Notes under the pieces: model-generated | Database searches by the model: none | Seen by the model: the letters and a program-made list of their open reading frames with translations, nothing else | Told to the model about the DNA's origin: nothing | Translations under genes and position numbers: made by a program | Source of the DNA: Molanna angustata | Taxonomy: Eukaryota > Arthropoda > Insecta > Trichoptera > Molannidae | Assembly: GCA_963576475.1 (NCBI GenBank) | Contig: OY754972.1 | Location: forward strand, 9,507,062 to 9,571,061 | DNA: 64,000 bases | Direction of reading: 5' to 3' | Shown: positions 33,980 through 44,984 of the stretch, piece after piece | Layout of the letters: each line of letters begins with the position of its first letter | How positions within the stretch are numbered: position 1 is the stretch's first letter

Positions 33980-34105
33980 TTTCTCGGGCAACTAACAGGT
34001 ACTATGTCAAATATTAATTTAACATGCACCCGATAACAAGTTGCCACATTCTGGAGACTTAGGTACTATATTAATCGTCTCACATGTTCAGACTTAAAAC
34101 ACTTT
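33980..34105 (-). mobile_element. tRNA-derived SINE, family C, 3' part only
   Basis: Contains ttctcgggcaactaacaggt, actatgtcaaatattaattt, aacaagttgccacattctgg and taatcgtctcaca; the tRNA head is missing. GGTA is inserted at 34062-34065 relative to the copy at 49504-49720. Confidence 0.85.
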
Positions 34106-34154
34106 TTTTATAAAAAATGAATATGTCCTATCAATATGAATATGTCAGACCTTT

Positions 34155-34530
34155 CCTAACATACGCCATTTAATCCAAAGCTGATACGGTCTGTACCAAA
34201 CAACTTCTGCGCACCAGTGAAATGAAAATACTGCGATGCATAGCTGGTAAAAGTATTCGCGATAGAGTCAGGAATACAGAGATCTGAAGAATTTGCGAAG
34301 CTGAGGACATCGTAAGATGGGGGCGCCAAAGGAGAAGGTACTGGAACGTACACGTCAGCCGCATGTCCGAAGATAGGATCCCAAAGATAGCCCGAGACAA
34401 CGTACCGGAGGGGTCTAGACCACGAGGACGTCCACCAACATGGTGAGATAGCTATAGTTGGCAGTCCACATCACAGGAGGCTGAAAAAAGCATAAAACAT
34501 TCCCTGTGCCTAATGAAAGAAGAAGAAGAA
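34155..34530 (+). mobile_element. RTE-type retrotransposon remnant, RT C-terminus
   Basis: One frame reads VCTKQLLRTSEMKILRCIAG, KSIRDRVRNTEI, stop, RICEAEDIVRWGRQRRRYWN, VHVSRMSEDRIPKIARDN, then PEGSRPRGRPPTW and a second stop. EMKxLRxIxGxxxRDRxRN, the RMxxxRxPK motif and GRPPxRW are hallmarks of the C-terminus in RTE-type reverse transcriptases. It ends in aagaagaagaag. Two in-frame TGA stops and lack of the catalytic core make it dead. Minus-strand frames here are shadows. Confidence 0.9.
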
Positions 34531-34534
34531 TATG

Positions 34535-34675
34535 TCCTTGTTAAACAAGTACATATAGGTACATCTTCCTACGTTCCCTAAAATAAGCAAATAAATGCTT
34601 GTGCTATAGGTGAACTCGCGACCACTGGATTACTAGCCCAGCGCGCTAACCGCTCTGCCATCGACCCATCTGTTA
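34535..34675 (-). mobile_element. tRNA-derived SINE, second family
   Basis: Minus strand: gtcgatggcagagcggttag (good A box), cgctgggctagtaatccagt, ggtcgcgagttcacc (box B), then aagcatttatttgcttattt and tagggaacgtaggaaga. The same order occurs at 42215-42372. Confidence 0.75.
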
Positions 34676-35400
34676 TATGTAGATACCAACCTAAACAAAA
34701 AAAAATATTAATGAAATATCTGGAATTAATTAAAAAACATAAGAAAAAATGCATAATTATAAATAATTTCGTTTCATTAGTTTTCTGTCACGTTGCCAGA
34801 TATTTCGGGCATAATTAATTTCTCTTGCAGTTCTTTTGATAGCGATTATTTTTCAGTCCCTCGTATAAATTTGCTTATGGGGTCCAAGATCGGTTGTTGA
34901 CTTCTCACACGTTCATACATCTCGGCGCATAATGGATTGTCAATAGTTGATGCCATATTGATATTCAAATTTCAACTTTTACATATTGTTGCTTGTGATT
35001 TTCATTGTCGAGCTCAATTCTCCATTCATACTTAAGGTAAATAAAATTTAAATAATCTTTTCATCAAGTAACACATGAATTGGTAAATATTTTCAAGCTG
35101 CTAAGCATAGAAACACGTGGTTAGATTTGCATCATTATTTACTGCCGAAAAATACATCCAAGGACTCCATTAACATTATTATATTGCATAATAAATATGT
35201 ACCCTTTAAAATATTAAATAAAATCCCTTCTCATATATTTCATTTTGTTAGTTCCTACGTCTATATAATATAAACAACGGCAGATTTAAGAATTGTCCCT
35301 TTCAAGGACCTACACAAATAGGTACTCATAAATTCAATTTTATGCATGAAAGAATTATTTGTCAATAAGATTCGAGCATATCGGAATCTTATCCGGCATG
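34676..35400. other. No gene recognised
   Basis: AT-rich, no family hallmark. Confidence 0.4.
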
Positions 35401-35404
35401 CGGG

Positions 35405-35625
35405 TACTCATGACACGTTCTTAATACGTTCTGATCTTGCCTTAATCTTAAAAATTTATAAATCAGTACTCGATTATAATCCAAACTTAATCTTTCTCTA
35501 CATTTAATCATGAAAATCTGTTAATGTCAACGTTTAGTATGAAATTGTCATTAATTGTTGTATAAATTAATATTATTATTCAATCAATTTAACCTCAAAG
35601 ATTGCTTTAGTCTGATGCTGATATC
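35405..35625 (+). repeat. Family J repeat, copy 1
   Basis: Aligns with 42378-42600 over about 210 bp: catgacacgttcttaat, cttgcctt.atcttaaaaat, ttataaatcagtactcgat, gtatgaaattgtcattaatt, gattgctt. Nature unknown. Confidence 0.75.
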
Positions 35626-35843
35626 AACTTGACTGTTATGAGTAGCCCTGCAGAACTAAATGGAGGAAGAAGAAGACTTTATCTAGAATTGGATCAAACA
35701 TGGCTAGTAATAATATTAAGACGAAGAAATCAATATTTTTTATGTTACGTTTAATGTTTTTGTTACACTTATCAACGGGCTGTACCTATCTAATTGTGGA
35801 AACTGTAGCAAAACAAGAATAAATTTATTTTGGCAGACTCTCT

Positions 35844-36080
35844 GTGGATTGTCAGCATGAGACAAATCTATTTAAAAAGTGTCAGCTATGCAATCAACTC
35901 ATTTCCTACCAGTATCCACCGACGTCAGTAGCACAACCAATGGTACATTTGGTCGGACATGTGGGGCAGCTGCACAAATGTGCGGTGGTCTGCTTATCTC
36001 CACAGTCACAGAAACCCTACGAAGACAGGTCATCCAACATTCTTTCAACGTCCGTCATTTCAGAGACTTCCATGTAATGG
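35844..36080 (+). other. Coding-like segment without recognised family
   Basis: About 240 bp of clearly higher GC content. All three plus frames are largely open. The frame from 35879 (STDVSSTTNGTFGRTCGAAA, then QMCGGLLISTVTETLRRQ, VIQHSFNVRHFRDFHVMAWG) shows balanced codon use. An acceptor-like cctaccag at 35912 and a donor-like gacag|gtcatc at 36028 could bracket an exon. It abuts a MITE at 36081. It may be an exon, a captured gene fragment or old transposon sequence. Confidence 0.25.
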
Positions 36081-36220
36081 CCTGGGGAGGCAATTCTGGT
36101 CAAACGGTGAAATCAAAACCCTCATGATTACCCATATCATGGATATAATAATCATATGGAGTTCTATAATATCTTAGCATATGACAGAACTCCATAGGAA
36201 AACCAGACTTATCCCCCTGA
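36081..36220. mobile_element. Foldback MITE, family D, copy 2 (deleted right arm)
   Basis: Left arm cctggggaggcaattctggt through gattacccatatcatgg matches 9224-9413. The right arm has lost about 50 bp between actccat and aaaccagactta but keeps the terminal accagactta.ccccctga. Confidence 0.85.
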
Positions 36221-36333
36221 TATAACACTCTATAGAGCGAATAAAATTAGTCTATATCGATCAATAAACTGAAGAGAAACTGCAAACTGGTTGTTTTATT
36301 TACCAAAACAGATGTATTTTTTATTAATAATTA

Positions 36334-36740
36334 GTCATCTTCTTCCTCTTTAGGTAGATCTATGATCTGCTTCTACAGGTCCTGGGACGAGGATCTCCAG
36401 CTTTTCTCCATCTCTTTGATGGTCTTCCCGATGGTCGGCGTCCCTCTGGTGTCTCAACGCGCATTGCAATCTTTGGCAGCCTTTCTGGATTCATCCTATC
36501 AACATGATCTCTCCAGCATCGTCTTCTTTACCTGCTCCACCTTACAATATCCTCCACATTGCAAGTTCTGCGGATCTTCTCATAGGGAATTCTGTCTCTG
36601 AGGGTTCTGCCTAAGAAAGGTCTTAACGTTTTCATCTCTGTAGTTCTGATGAGCTATTTTGTTCTCATACGTATCTGCCCTTGCTCCAACTCCATAAGTC
36701 ATTATTGGTCTGATGCATGTTTTATATTTTATAATTAATT
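36334..36740 (-). mobile_element. RTE-type retrotransposon remnant, RT C-terminus
   Basis: Minus strand encodes, across frame slips, RTTEMKTLRPFLGRTLRDRI, EKIRRTCNVEDIV, DHVDRMNPERLPKIA, GRPSKR-like residues and a WRSSSQDL-type end, then gaggaagaag. The same organisation occurs at 52912-53275. Frameshifts and stops mark it as decayed. The plus-strand frame at 36362 is a shadow. Confidence 0.85.
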
Positions 36741-37126
36741 AGGGTTTTTTTTTCATAGATCTTCATTATTAATTAAGATAGTACTTATTTGTATCATGAT
36801 GATACAAATTAAACGTAGGTAGATTTTTTTTCATAATTATAACTTCCGGCTTTATCATTCCGTAGTTCCATCTCTGGTATATCTAGATGAATTAATTACC
36901 ATCAAGATTAATGTGAGCTAATTGAATAATCACTGTATCAAGTCCACAAGATAATATGGCACAGAGAGTTCATCATTCAGATAAGGATATCCCGTTTAGC
37001 ACCGTCTCAGGAATTAATTCTCTAGGTAGGTACGTCTCGCCTCGCATCGCCATAGCAAATAGTCCAAATTTTTTCACTCGTGCAGGATACAATTAAAACA
37101 CACCGTTGGTCCTCTGTCGTAATTAT

Positions 37127-37290
37127 CCAGCAAATGACACAGACAAAACAACAAATGACACTATTAAACAAAACAGCTAATGACACAATTAAACAAAACA
37201 GCAAATGACACAATCAAAACAGCAAATGACACAATCAAACAAAACAGCAAACGACACAAACAAAACAGCAAATGACACAATTAAACATAA
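37127..37290. repeat. Minisatellite, 25-bp unit with 19-bp variants
   Basis: Six to seven tandem units of caaatgacacaattaaacaaaacag. The repetitive minus-strand frame CHLLFCLIVSLAVLF... is its translation, not a gene. Confidence 0.9.
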
Positions 37291-37369
37291 CACCATATTA
37301 TGTCTTATGGATGAACTTCTTCTTCGTTGACTACACTATATTTATACTCGCCGAATGGTCCGCCTAGAT

Positions 37370-37637
37370 CAGCGGTCGGGGATCCGGGGTAAATTACTCC
37401 AAATGGGGTAAAAATGAATTTTTGTTTGAACCAATTTGAGAATTTTATTTTGTTTGTCTATTACATACTTACTGTTTTCATAAAACTTTTTTTTTTATTT
37501 TCCGTGTAAATTAATTCAATAAATAATGTTTATTTAAATATACATTGGTAGTCTTCTTTTCGAAATGGGGGGAAGGGGTAATATCGACTTACGCAAAAAT
37601 ATTTTGGGGTAATGGTTAAAAAGTTCCCCGACCGCTG
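37370..37637. mobile_element. hAT-type MITE with perfect 8-bp target duplication
   Basis: The ends are cagcggtcgggga and its exact complement tccccgaccgctg. GCCTAGAT lies directly outside both ends (37362-37369 and 37638-37645). An 8-bp duplication with CAGCGG-type tips is diagnostic of hAT elements. 268 bp, no transposase. The frame at 37534-37722 is incidental. Confidence 0.92.
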
Positions 37638-37761
37638 GCCTAGATGCTAATGTATGGTCTTGATCAGATCTACAGTTTCTGTAGAGAAATCGAATATTTT
37701 GATAGTTGCATATTATACGCAAACATTGACTTGGAAAAAATCCTATGAAAGCGACTTTAAA

Positions 37762-38212
37762 AATATTCGATTTACATACACATTAGTACCTACAAGTAGG
37801 TAATAAACAAGCCAAAAATGAAATAATATTTTTGGCGCAGTTCAGGAGTGACATCTGTGCGAGAACACTGTCACCTCATGTATAAGGACTGTTTCTTTAA
37901 TTGTTTAAACAAAAAACTAAATAGATGGCGTAACAAAAAAATTCTTCGTTAGGGACTTCACAGATGGCGATGATAAAAGCAGCTTAATTTCCAACGATTA
38001 GTTTTTCATTATTAAAATATATAGAACTTTCAAAATTGCATTAATAAAGAAACTCAATAAGAAGACATAGGTAATTGGAGAACGTTGCGCAAGCGCCACG
38101 TAAACCAGCCGATGACAGGTCGTAAGCCCTGTAGGTCTCTTGAGTTCCTGGTTCTCCTATAATATTCCAACTTCGTCTCTATTGAGATGTTAAAAATTTG
38201 TCAAAATTTATA
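37762..38212 (+). mobile_element. Family A repeat, copy 2, near full length
   Basis: Starts tattcgatttacatacacat, then ggcgca.ttcagg.gtgac, tagatggcgtaac, cagatggcgatgat, tatagaactttcaaaat and the core aacgttgcgcaagcgc..ccagccgatgacaggtc..ccaacttcgtctctattga. About 13 bp are missing after gcgcaagcgc (taaagtgatca in other copies). CCTA at 37789-37792 and GGTA at 38070-38073 are inserted relative to copies at 54.4 and 54.7 kb. Confidence 0.85.
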
Positions 38213-39330
38213 AAGTATGTATGATTTCTGTTTATAATATCTTCAAATATGTACCAATTTAAAACGTTTTTCGATTTATATTATTTTAATACCCGTCATA
38301 TAATGTTTATTGAAAATATGCTTGATAAAAATATATTATAATGAGATTTTCCTCACTTTGAAATTATCTGTGTGTTGAAATAAGCACGTACGCTTTACAA
38401 TCGAGAAAAATTTATCGTATTGTAAGAGACTTTCGAGTAATCAACGCCGCGAAAATCCATATATGCAAATTGATTTTATAAATGCAATTCGAATGACAAA
38501 GTCATTAGTGAGAATATCATTTTACATTCACATATAGAGAGGAAAGCATGTCAAAGTTATTCAATATTATTATAAGTTATTTATACACACACGCCGTATA
38601 CGCAGAGTTAAGACTTAAATAAAGTAATATTCAACAATTTGTATGCGAGTTCTTGAATTTTACAATATCTATATAATGCAGATTTGTTCGATAACGAGAA
38701 GGTTTTATAAATACGCAAGGTTTAATGATGTAGGTAAGTACCTCGCTAATTAAGTATAAAATTATTATTTACAAACGCATACCTACCTATATAAAATGAA
38801 TCTTTATTATATTAAAGGCATGGAAGTATTAAAATGCGTAGGTAATTAAATATACATCAAAATTTCACTTATACGCGTTATAAATATTGCAGGTATAATG
38901 ATGTATTTTTACGATTATTGATTTAAGATCAATATTCTTGTGTCCTGTTACAGTCTATATAACTATCTATTAAATATTTTGACATGATGAAATTTTTGAT
39001 ATTTTATAATATTTTATTTTGGTTAGCCCCTTATGTAATAAAAAATAAAAAATACAACGCTTTTAACAGTATTTTTACGAGTCCTTAGCTGTGTTTTTTT
39101 TTATTTAGTTAGGTATAATGTTTATCAAAAAAATAAATAAATAATTATATATATTTATTTAATTATCAACATTTTCTATTATCTAGGTACCTACTTACCT
39201 ACACTCTTTCAAATTTTGAATTAGTTTCTATCAAAGAATCATTTGATGATCATTTGATCGTGTGTATGGTTCAAACCGGAAAACTATTATTGTCAAAAAA
39301 AAACTTTTTTATAATAATACCTAATAAAAT
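38213..39330. other. No gene recognised
   Basis: AT-rich, no family hallmark, few GGTA units. Confidence 0.45.
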
Positions 39331-39332
39331 TT

Positions 39333-39500
39333 ATTCATACCATCACGGCAAATCACATAATGTGGGGTAACCAGCGACAGGTGTGCGGGCGTGTATATAA
39401 CCTCATATGAGGAAACACGACTTATGCGTGTATTCCCCACCAGTCTCGTCTCACAAAAGCAACGTTCAGAATGAGTGCAGGGGAACATCGTCGTTGAATT
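39333..39500 (+). repeat. Family B repeat, partial
   Basis: catcacggcaaatcacataa, tgtggggtaaccagcgacag, gtgtgcgggcgtgt, gcgtgtattccccaccagtc, cgtctcac, aacgttcagaatg. The 3' third is missing. Confidence 0.85.
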
Positions 39501-39689
39501 ATGTTCAAATATTATTTTTACATTTTTTGTGTTCAAAACATTATTATACTACCATTCAAAGCACCCTCTTCAGAAAATTTTACCTCCGAATTTAATATCA
39601 TAATATGTAGTTAATTTTTTTTAAATATATGATTTTGCGATATTTTTTTATTGTAAAGCGTGCCGACAATTCAATGGTTATTTTACAGT

Positions 39690-39900
39690 TGAATCGCTTC
39701 GCCCCTTTACATCCAAAAATCCAGAGTTCGCTGTGAATAATTTTACATGTTAATATAGAAAGATCTAGATCGTTATTTGTGACGCACGCTTTCGTGTGAG
39801 GTTCGAAATGAGATAATAGAATCGTGCGCATGCGCGGCTGCCATTGTGCGCAAAACAAAAGTTCATAGTTACGTGCGTAAAAGATTAAGTTTCTTCATTT
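39690..39900 (-). promoter_or_regulatory. Candidate TATA-less promoter/first exon
   Basis: A CpG-bearing patch holds gtgcgcatgcgcgg at 39824-39837, a full NRF1-type palindrome, and on the minus strand directly upstream gcacaATGGCAGCC (YY1/initiator-like). The ATG opens MAAAHAHDSIISFRTSHESV and stops after 23 codons. Two further cacgc/gtgcg words flank it. The arrangement mirrors 19513-19540 on the plus strand. Confidence 0.25.
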
Positions 39901-40077
39901 TCATAATATGCAAACTATAAACTCAGCGGTGGTGAATATGTGGCGCGTACCTTTTATCTTATTTAAATGAACTTTTTAATGAATGAAATTATGAATAGGT
40001 ACATTTTATTTTCTCTTGCAGAAGACATTCGAATAACAATAACAAAGGTAACGTAAATAAACATTTCACACAAAATA

Positions 40078-40140
40078 CACACCTGTCGCTGTTAACCCCG
40101 CAATTTGGGATATGCCGTGATGGTATGTATGAATGTTATT
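40078..40140 (-). repeat. Family B repeat, 5'-end fragment
   Basis: Complement of the family start: acacctgtcgctgttaaccc, cgcaatttgggatatgccgt, gatggtatg. Confidence 0.8.
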
Positions 40141-40204
40141 TAAAAATAAAAGAAAAAAGGTAATATTCTTGGTTATTTAACTTTTAATAAAGTCATAAAG
40201 AATC

Positions 40205-40305
40205 TACATATGGAAGGATAGTTGGACTTCGCCATCTCAGAAAGCATAGTTTTTGAATACAGACCAACAGGTCTACTAAACGAAGAAGAAGAAGAAGAAG
40301 AAGAC
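40205..40305 (+). mobile_element. RTE-type retrotransposon 3' tail with (GAA)n
   Basis: gatagttggacttcgccatc (DSWTSPS in frame) through gaccaacaggtctactaaac to a GAA run. It matches 47283-47372. Confidence 0.8.
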
Positions 40306-40397
40306 GAAGACTTTTTCTTGATTTTACTTTTTATAAACAAGCGATTTTTGCTGTTTAGGTAGGTACCTATATCTACTAAACTTATTCAAGTAAATAT

Positions 40398-40592
40398 TTA
40401 AATTGATAGGGATCTCATTAAAAAGGCAATATTGGTGAACGTTGCGCAAGTGCATAAAGTGATCACGTAAACCAGCCGATGACAGGTAGTAAGCCCTGTA
40501 GGTGCCTTGATTTCCCGGTTCTCCCACAGTAAATATTCCAACTTCGTCTCTATTGAGATAATTAAAAATCTGTTAAAATTTATAAAGTACAG
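40398..40592 (+). mobile_element. Family A repeat, copy 3, 3' half
   Basis: From ttgatagggatctcatt through the complete core to gataattaaaaatctgtta. Very close to the copies at 50.0-50.3, 54.7 and 57.5 kb. The minus-strand frame MGEPGNQGTYRAYYLSSAGL is a translation of the repeat. Confidence 0.9.
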
Positions 40593-40639
40593 TTAATTAT
40601 TGTAAGTTAATTATTGAATGCTACGAATTAACGACACAA

Positions 40640-41160
40640 AAGCGTTTTCATCTCAAATATCAAAAATCTTTTCATAGCTCTCGTTCGTAGTCATCTTGAA
40701 TCATCGTCAAGCATTTGGAATCCATTTTACCATATACATAAAAATAGGATTGAAAGAATCCAAAAGTTATTTATAAAGCAGCTAAACTACCGATTTGGTA
40801 TTTCAAATGTAAACGACTACTACACCAGCCTAAAAACCTATAATATTATGAGTCTCGAAAACAGAAGAACTCTAACCGATGCTCTATTCCTTTACAAAAT
40901 AATAAATAATATGCTTAACTGCCCTGAACTAACAAGACTAATTAACTATTGAGTCCCTGCAAGACCCACAAGACAGACTGAACTTTTTAAAATTTCTACC
41001 TTCAAAACAAACTCCTTCAAAAACTCATTTATAAACCGAAGTTGCCATGCTTATAACCTCCACTTTAGCTCAATCGACCCTTTCATATTAAATAAAACAA
41101 ATTTTAAACAACAAATCATAGCAATTCTTCATAATACCTCTCCGGCTCCTTAATTTCAAT
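40640..41160 (+). mobile_element. 5'-truncated non-LTR retrotransposon, RT C-terminus
   Basis: One frame reads NPFYHIHKNRIERIQKLFI, KQLNYRFGISNVNDYYTSL, KTYNIMSLENRRTLTDALFL, YKIINNMLNCPELTRLI, a stop, VPARPTRQTELFKISTFKTN, SFKNSFINRSCHAYNLHFSS and IDPFILNKTNFKQQIIAIL. IWNP..KNRIERIQ and LENRRTLTDALFLYKI are characteristic of the thumb/C-terminal part in Jockey/CR1-like reverse transcriptases. One in-frame TGA; no catalytic core. Its 3' region runs into the CA microsatellite. Confidence 0.92.
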
Positions 41161-41180
41161 ACGATATACAAAACTCTCTT

Positions 41181-41181
<1 letters not shown>

Positions 41182-41239
<58 letters not shown>

Positions 41240-41284
41240 ACGCACACACATTATACATACACCCTTATACACACACGCACACAA
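41182..41284. repeat. (CA)n microsatellite
   Basis: Nearly pure CA to about 41250, then CA-rich with interruptions to 41284. It directly follows the retrotransposon 3' end. Confidence 0.95.
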
Positions 41285-42210
41285 CTTTTATCTATTTTCC
41301 TTCTGTATAAATATATTATTATTTTTTTTTGTACTTATTTGAAGCCACTCGTTGCTGGAGATAGGTCACCCGCCCAACCGAATTAGCTAATTTCAAATAA
41401 CACAAATTTGACTGGGGCCATAAAACTATACCTATATAGTATTTACCTGCGTGTAGCCGCGTGAATATTCTTTGGCTATTTCACATTTATTTATTTATAT
41501 ACACGTAGGTGGGTACTGTGTGTGTACTGCGTGGAGCCTGCAGTAACGAGATGGTTTCAATTAACTTGATTAAAAACTTTGTTATTACTCTTAACCAGTG
41601 TATAATATAATTATATAATGTTCGTCTATAATTGGCTTCATTTAAATGTAAAATGTTTATCTGTAATTTTTTTATATAGCTGTTGACAAACTGTTAAATA
41701 AAATAAATAAAAAAATAAAAAATAAATAAAAATTATCGTGTAAATAATAACCTCAATTTTATTTTTATACGTAGATAATTTTGTATATTTTCTACACAGC
41801 TTGAGAAGCTGCGGTCCACTCCAGTTGATGTTAAAATGTATCAATATTCCTGGCTATTTAATATTCTAGTATGGTGCTTCCGATTCCAAGAATTAAGGGG
41901 CCCTAAATAATAATCTTTATCTATACACAATATCGGTGTGTATGTGTTTGATTGGACGTGCCGGGATATGCCGTATACGAATGACTTACTGTAGCAAATA
42001 AAAATACCTACTTATAAATTTTGTAATGTACCCAAAGATAGAATTAAATGAAACAACTACATATTTAATATGTTTTTATTTGCTTTCCTTTTATAAATTT
42101 AAATTAATTCCGACAACTGATTTAAATTGAAGAGACCAATTGATTTAAGCTACCTTACTGAATATGTAAGCGATAACTTATTATAATCAAAATTTCCTTA
42201 TTCATTTTTT
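41285..42210. other. No gene recognised
   Basis: cactcgttgctggagatagg at 41346 may still belong to the 3' UTR of the preceding retrotransposon. An A-rich (AAAT)n-like tail lies at 41696-41732. Confidence 0.4.
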
Positions 42211-42214
42211 TTTT

Positions 42215-42372
42215 TGAAAGAATGAATACGTCCTCGTAACATATAGGTAGATAAATATACATCCTCATCCACATTCCCTAAGCTAAGCATAAATGTTTGA
42301 ACGAAGTTGGTCGTGGCAGGATTCGAACTCGCGACCAGTAAACTAGTCACTTAGACAATGTATTGACCAGGG
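42215..42372 (-). mobile_element. tRNA-derived SINE, second family
   Basis: Minus strand carries ctggtcgcgagttcgaatcc (box B), then tgccacgaccaacttcgttc, aacatttatgcttagcttag and ggaatgtgg. Same organisation as 34535-34675. The A-box part (ccaccctggtcaatacattg) is worn. Confidence 0.7.
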
Positions 42373-42377
42373 TGGCT

Positions 42378-42600
42378 AATCATGACACGTTCTTAATTCG
42401 TTATAATCTTGCCTTGATCTTAAAAATTTATAAATCAGTACTCGATCACTATCTAATACCATAACCTTTCTCTATATTATAATCATAAAAAATGTTTAAA
42501 TCAACGTTTTGTATGAAATTGTCATTAATTGTTCAATTAATTTATCTTCAACGATTGCTTAAGCTGATTTTAATCTTACTTTAATCAGCTTCGTGAGTAT
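42378..42600 (+). repeat. Family J repeat, copy 2
   Basis: Homologous to 35405-35625 (see there). It lies directly beside the SINE, so one may have inserted at the edge of the other. Confidence 0.75.
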
Positions 42601-44138
42601 CCTTGCTGATGATTACGTCGTCTTAATTTATATCTATAAATATTTTAGGAAAATTCAACCATTCACTCAACCAAAACTTCAAGCTTTCGTTTTCAAAATC
42701 AATCAGCTAGATTATAGAATGATGATGGTTGGTATAACGATGTCTCAATTTTTTTTACAATTATTTGAGAAAAAATTTCAAATGAATCAATAATTATTGA
42801 ATAAAGTCCTCCTTCCTATGATGAGTCTGTGAAAAAAATTTTAAGTGCCAAAAATTTTCCTAAACCAAGAAAATTGATTACTGATTCAAGTTCCACAAAG
42901 ATTCGTTTCCTTAAAAAGGACGTCCATTTTGACTGATCCATCTGACGATTAGAATTATATTTTGTCAAAAGTTTTTACTTTTTATTATTAATCAATTCCA
43001 CCATCAAATATCTGTAACCTTTGACTAAACGACTGTTCCTACATACATAGGTGCCTATCCTTTTGATGAATCAAATTAATGTCTAAATACCTTGACAATC
43101 GTCGTAATCATCATCGCTAACCGATTTAAATTCCGTCACACTGGATTCCATATGGCAAACTCGGTGTTCATTTAATTAATCGCTGTAATTATTTATTCCT
43201 AATTTTATTTTATTTTTTTATTTTGATCCCAACAATACAATTGAAAAGTCGTCCATTCCTCATTCTAAACGAGGCATCAATTAACCTCGGCCCACCCACA
43301 AACTCGGTTACATTAGAAAAACACATATACTCACCTTTCATATATGTACATACACACATACTAACATAACAGGTATGGTATATATGTGGTAGGTATATAG
43401 GTAGTATACGTCAATCACAATTCAATTGTCTTCAAACCTGATTCATGTTTTTGCCAAACTCATCCCGAGTACCTACCTACCTACCAATCAATAGCACAAG
43501 CATTTGTTTTATTCATAACATCTGTGGATTTCATTATTCTTACATCTTGATTCAAAAATATACGAAGTAGTCCAATTAAATGTCTTTAACAGTTGATTGT
43601 TGAATTTTTCGGACATGTTTTTTTAACACTCGTTTTGAACATGTCTAAGGCTGTATTTCTCGAACAAATATTTAAGTAAAAGTATAATTAAAATACTTTG
43701 ATTCATAAAATTGTTCAATACTTTTAGTTATTTCATTGAAATCTAATGCCGTTAAACGATGCTGTTTTGAACAATTTCATGTAATCAAAGTATGTTAACT
43801 TTACTATTATCGATACTTTTGTTGAAAGAACCCAGCCTATGTAAGTGAAATATTGTGTCAAAGGTAAAATCTTTAATGTTTTCATCTTTTTTCAAGTAAT
43901 TGATTTTTAAGTGCGGCAGATAGTTTATCTCTCTTACATAGAGACTCATTGATTGTTTTATTTGATTAAAAATACAGTAATATCTATATGTTTAACATGA
44001 AATTCATTCTTGCAAGTACCTACATAATATATTTGGTCCATTTTCATTCAATCAATGAGTCCATTTAAACAAATCAATTACATTCCATTACAACTTCAAA
44101 TTAATTACTGTCATTTTCAGATTTCTTTGTGGACATTT
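42601..44138. other. No gene recognised
   Basis: AT-rich. ttttatttttttattttgat then cccaacaatacaattg (43205-43245) resembles the 3' end at 22210-22245 and may be another retrotransposon tail (-). The 66-codon frame at 42593 is unassigned. Confidence 0.4.
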
Positions 44139-44139
44139 A

Positions 44140-44480
44140 CTTATTTATTTATTTGTAATATTTTTTACAGAAAGAGAGGTTTGACAACAATAATTAAAAG
44201 TAAATAATAAAACAGACAATGGAAGGATACATAACATACAACCATACCATCGACACTCTCTCATGTATTGTTGTCAGTTACCTAGTGTTTTTTGCTTTCC
44301 AATATGCTAAGGATAATCCCTGTGTTATATTGGGAGCAGTCTTTGATTTACTTTTAAATGGCTACTTAGGGCACTCCAGCTACAAGGATTTGGATACACT
44401 ATAGGTACTCTTCCGAAGAAGCGCACTACGTAGCGTTGGGAGGGTTTGCAATCTGCTCAGGATAATACATTTATTCAGAT
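44140..44480 (-). mobile_element. Probable non-LTR retrotransposon 3' UTR
   Basis: Minus strand ends ctgtaaaaaatattacaaat followed by (AAAT)n, a typical LINE-like tail. Upstream is an unbroken moderately GC-rich stretch. The 61-codon plus-strand frame at 44219 is then antisense and not a gene. No RT motif is visible, so confidence is limited. Confidence 0.4.
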
Positions 44481-44984
44481 TTTAAAAATACCTGGACGAT
44501 CGGAACACAGAACACAGTTCGATAGCCGCTCTGCTGTGTTGAATATTGAAGGTTTACTGTTTGATATTTGTAAGATAAACAACATTATTACTAAGCTCAC
44601 TGATTGTAGCATAATATCTACATATATGTAGGTACGTGTACCTACTTTTCAAAAGTTTTGCACATTTTTTCAATAGATAAAAAAACTATTAGGTTAATTA
44701 ATTACTATGTATTATCACATATTTTACGGATATTTCTACAACGACCCAAAGAACAATCAAAACTTGTAATTCATTTCAATGCGTTTAACAATTGTGACAA
44801 ATTGCGATGAAACAAACAGATAATTCTCGGAGAGAAGATCTCAAAGGCGATACGTTTCAGAGTCGTGTCATGCCCTAGCGTGGTGGGTAGGTACTCTACA
44901 TAATATATTCATAATTTACATCTCAACAATTGAATGCTCGTCGTCCATTTGGTCACGCCATTTTAGTCAGCATTCGTTGGCCCC

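Noticed and set aside
34156..34400. 65- and 76-codon minus-strand frames as genes
   Set aside because: Antisense shadows of the RTE-type remnant at 34155-34530.
36362..36601. 79-codon plus-strand frame as a gene
   Set aside because: Antisense of the minus-strand RTE-type remnant.
37127..37290. CRISPR-like array
   Set aside because: Units are contiguous with no unique spacers; eukaryotic minisatellite.
44219..44404. 61-codon frame with hydrophobic stretch as a membrane protein
   Set aside because: It lies antisense in what looks like a retrotransposon 3' UTR ending in an A-rich tail.
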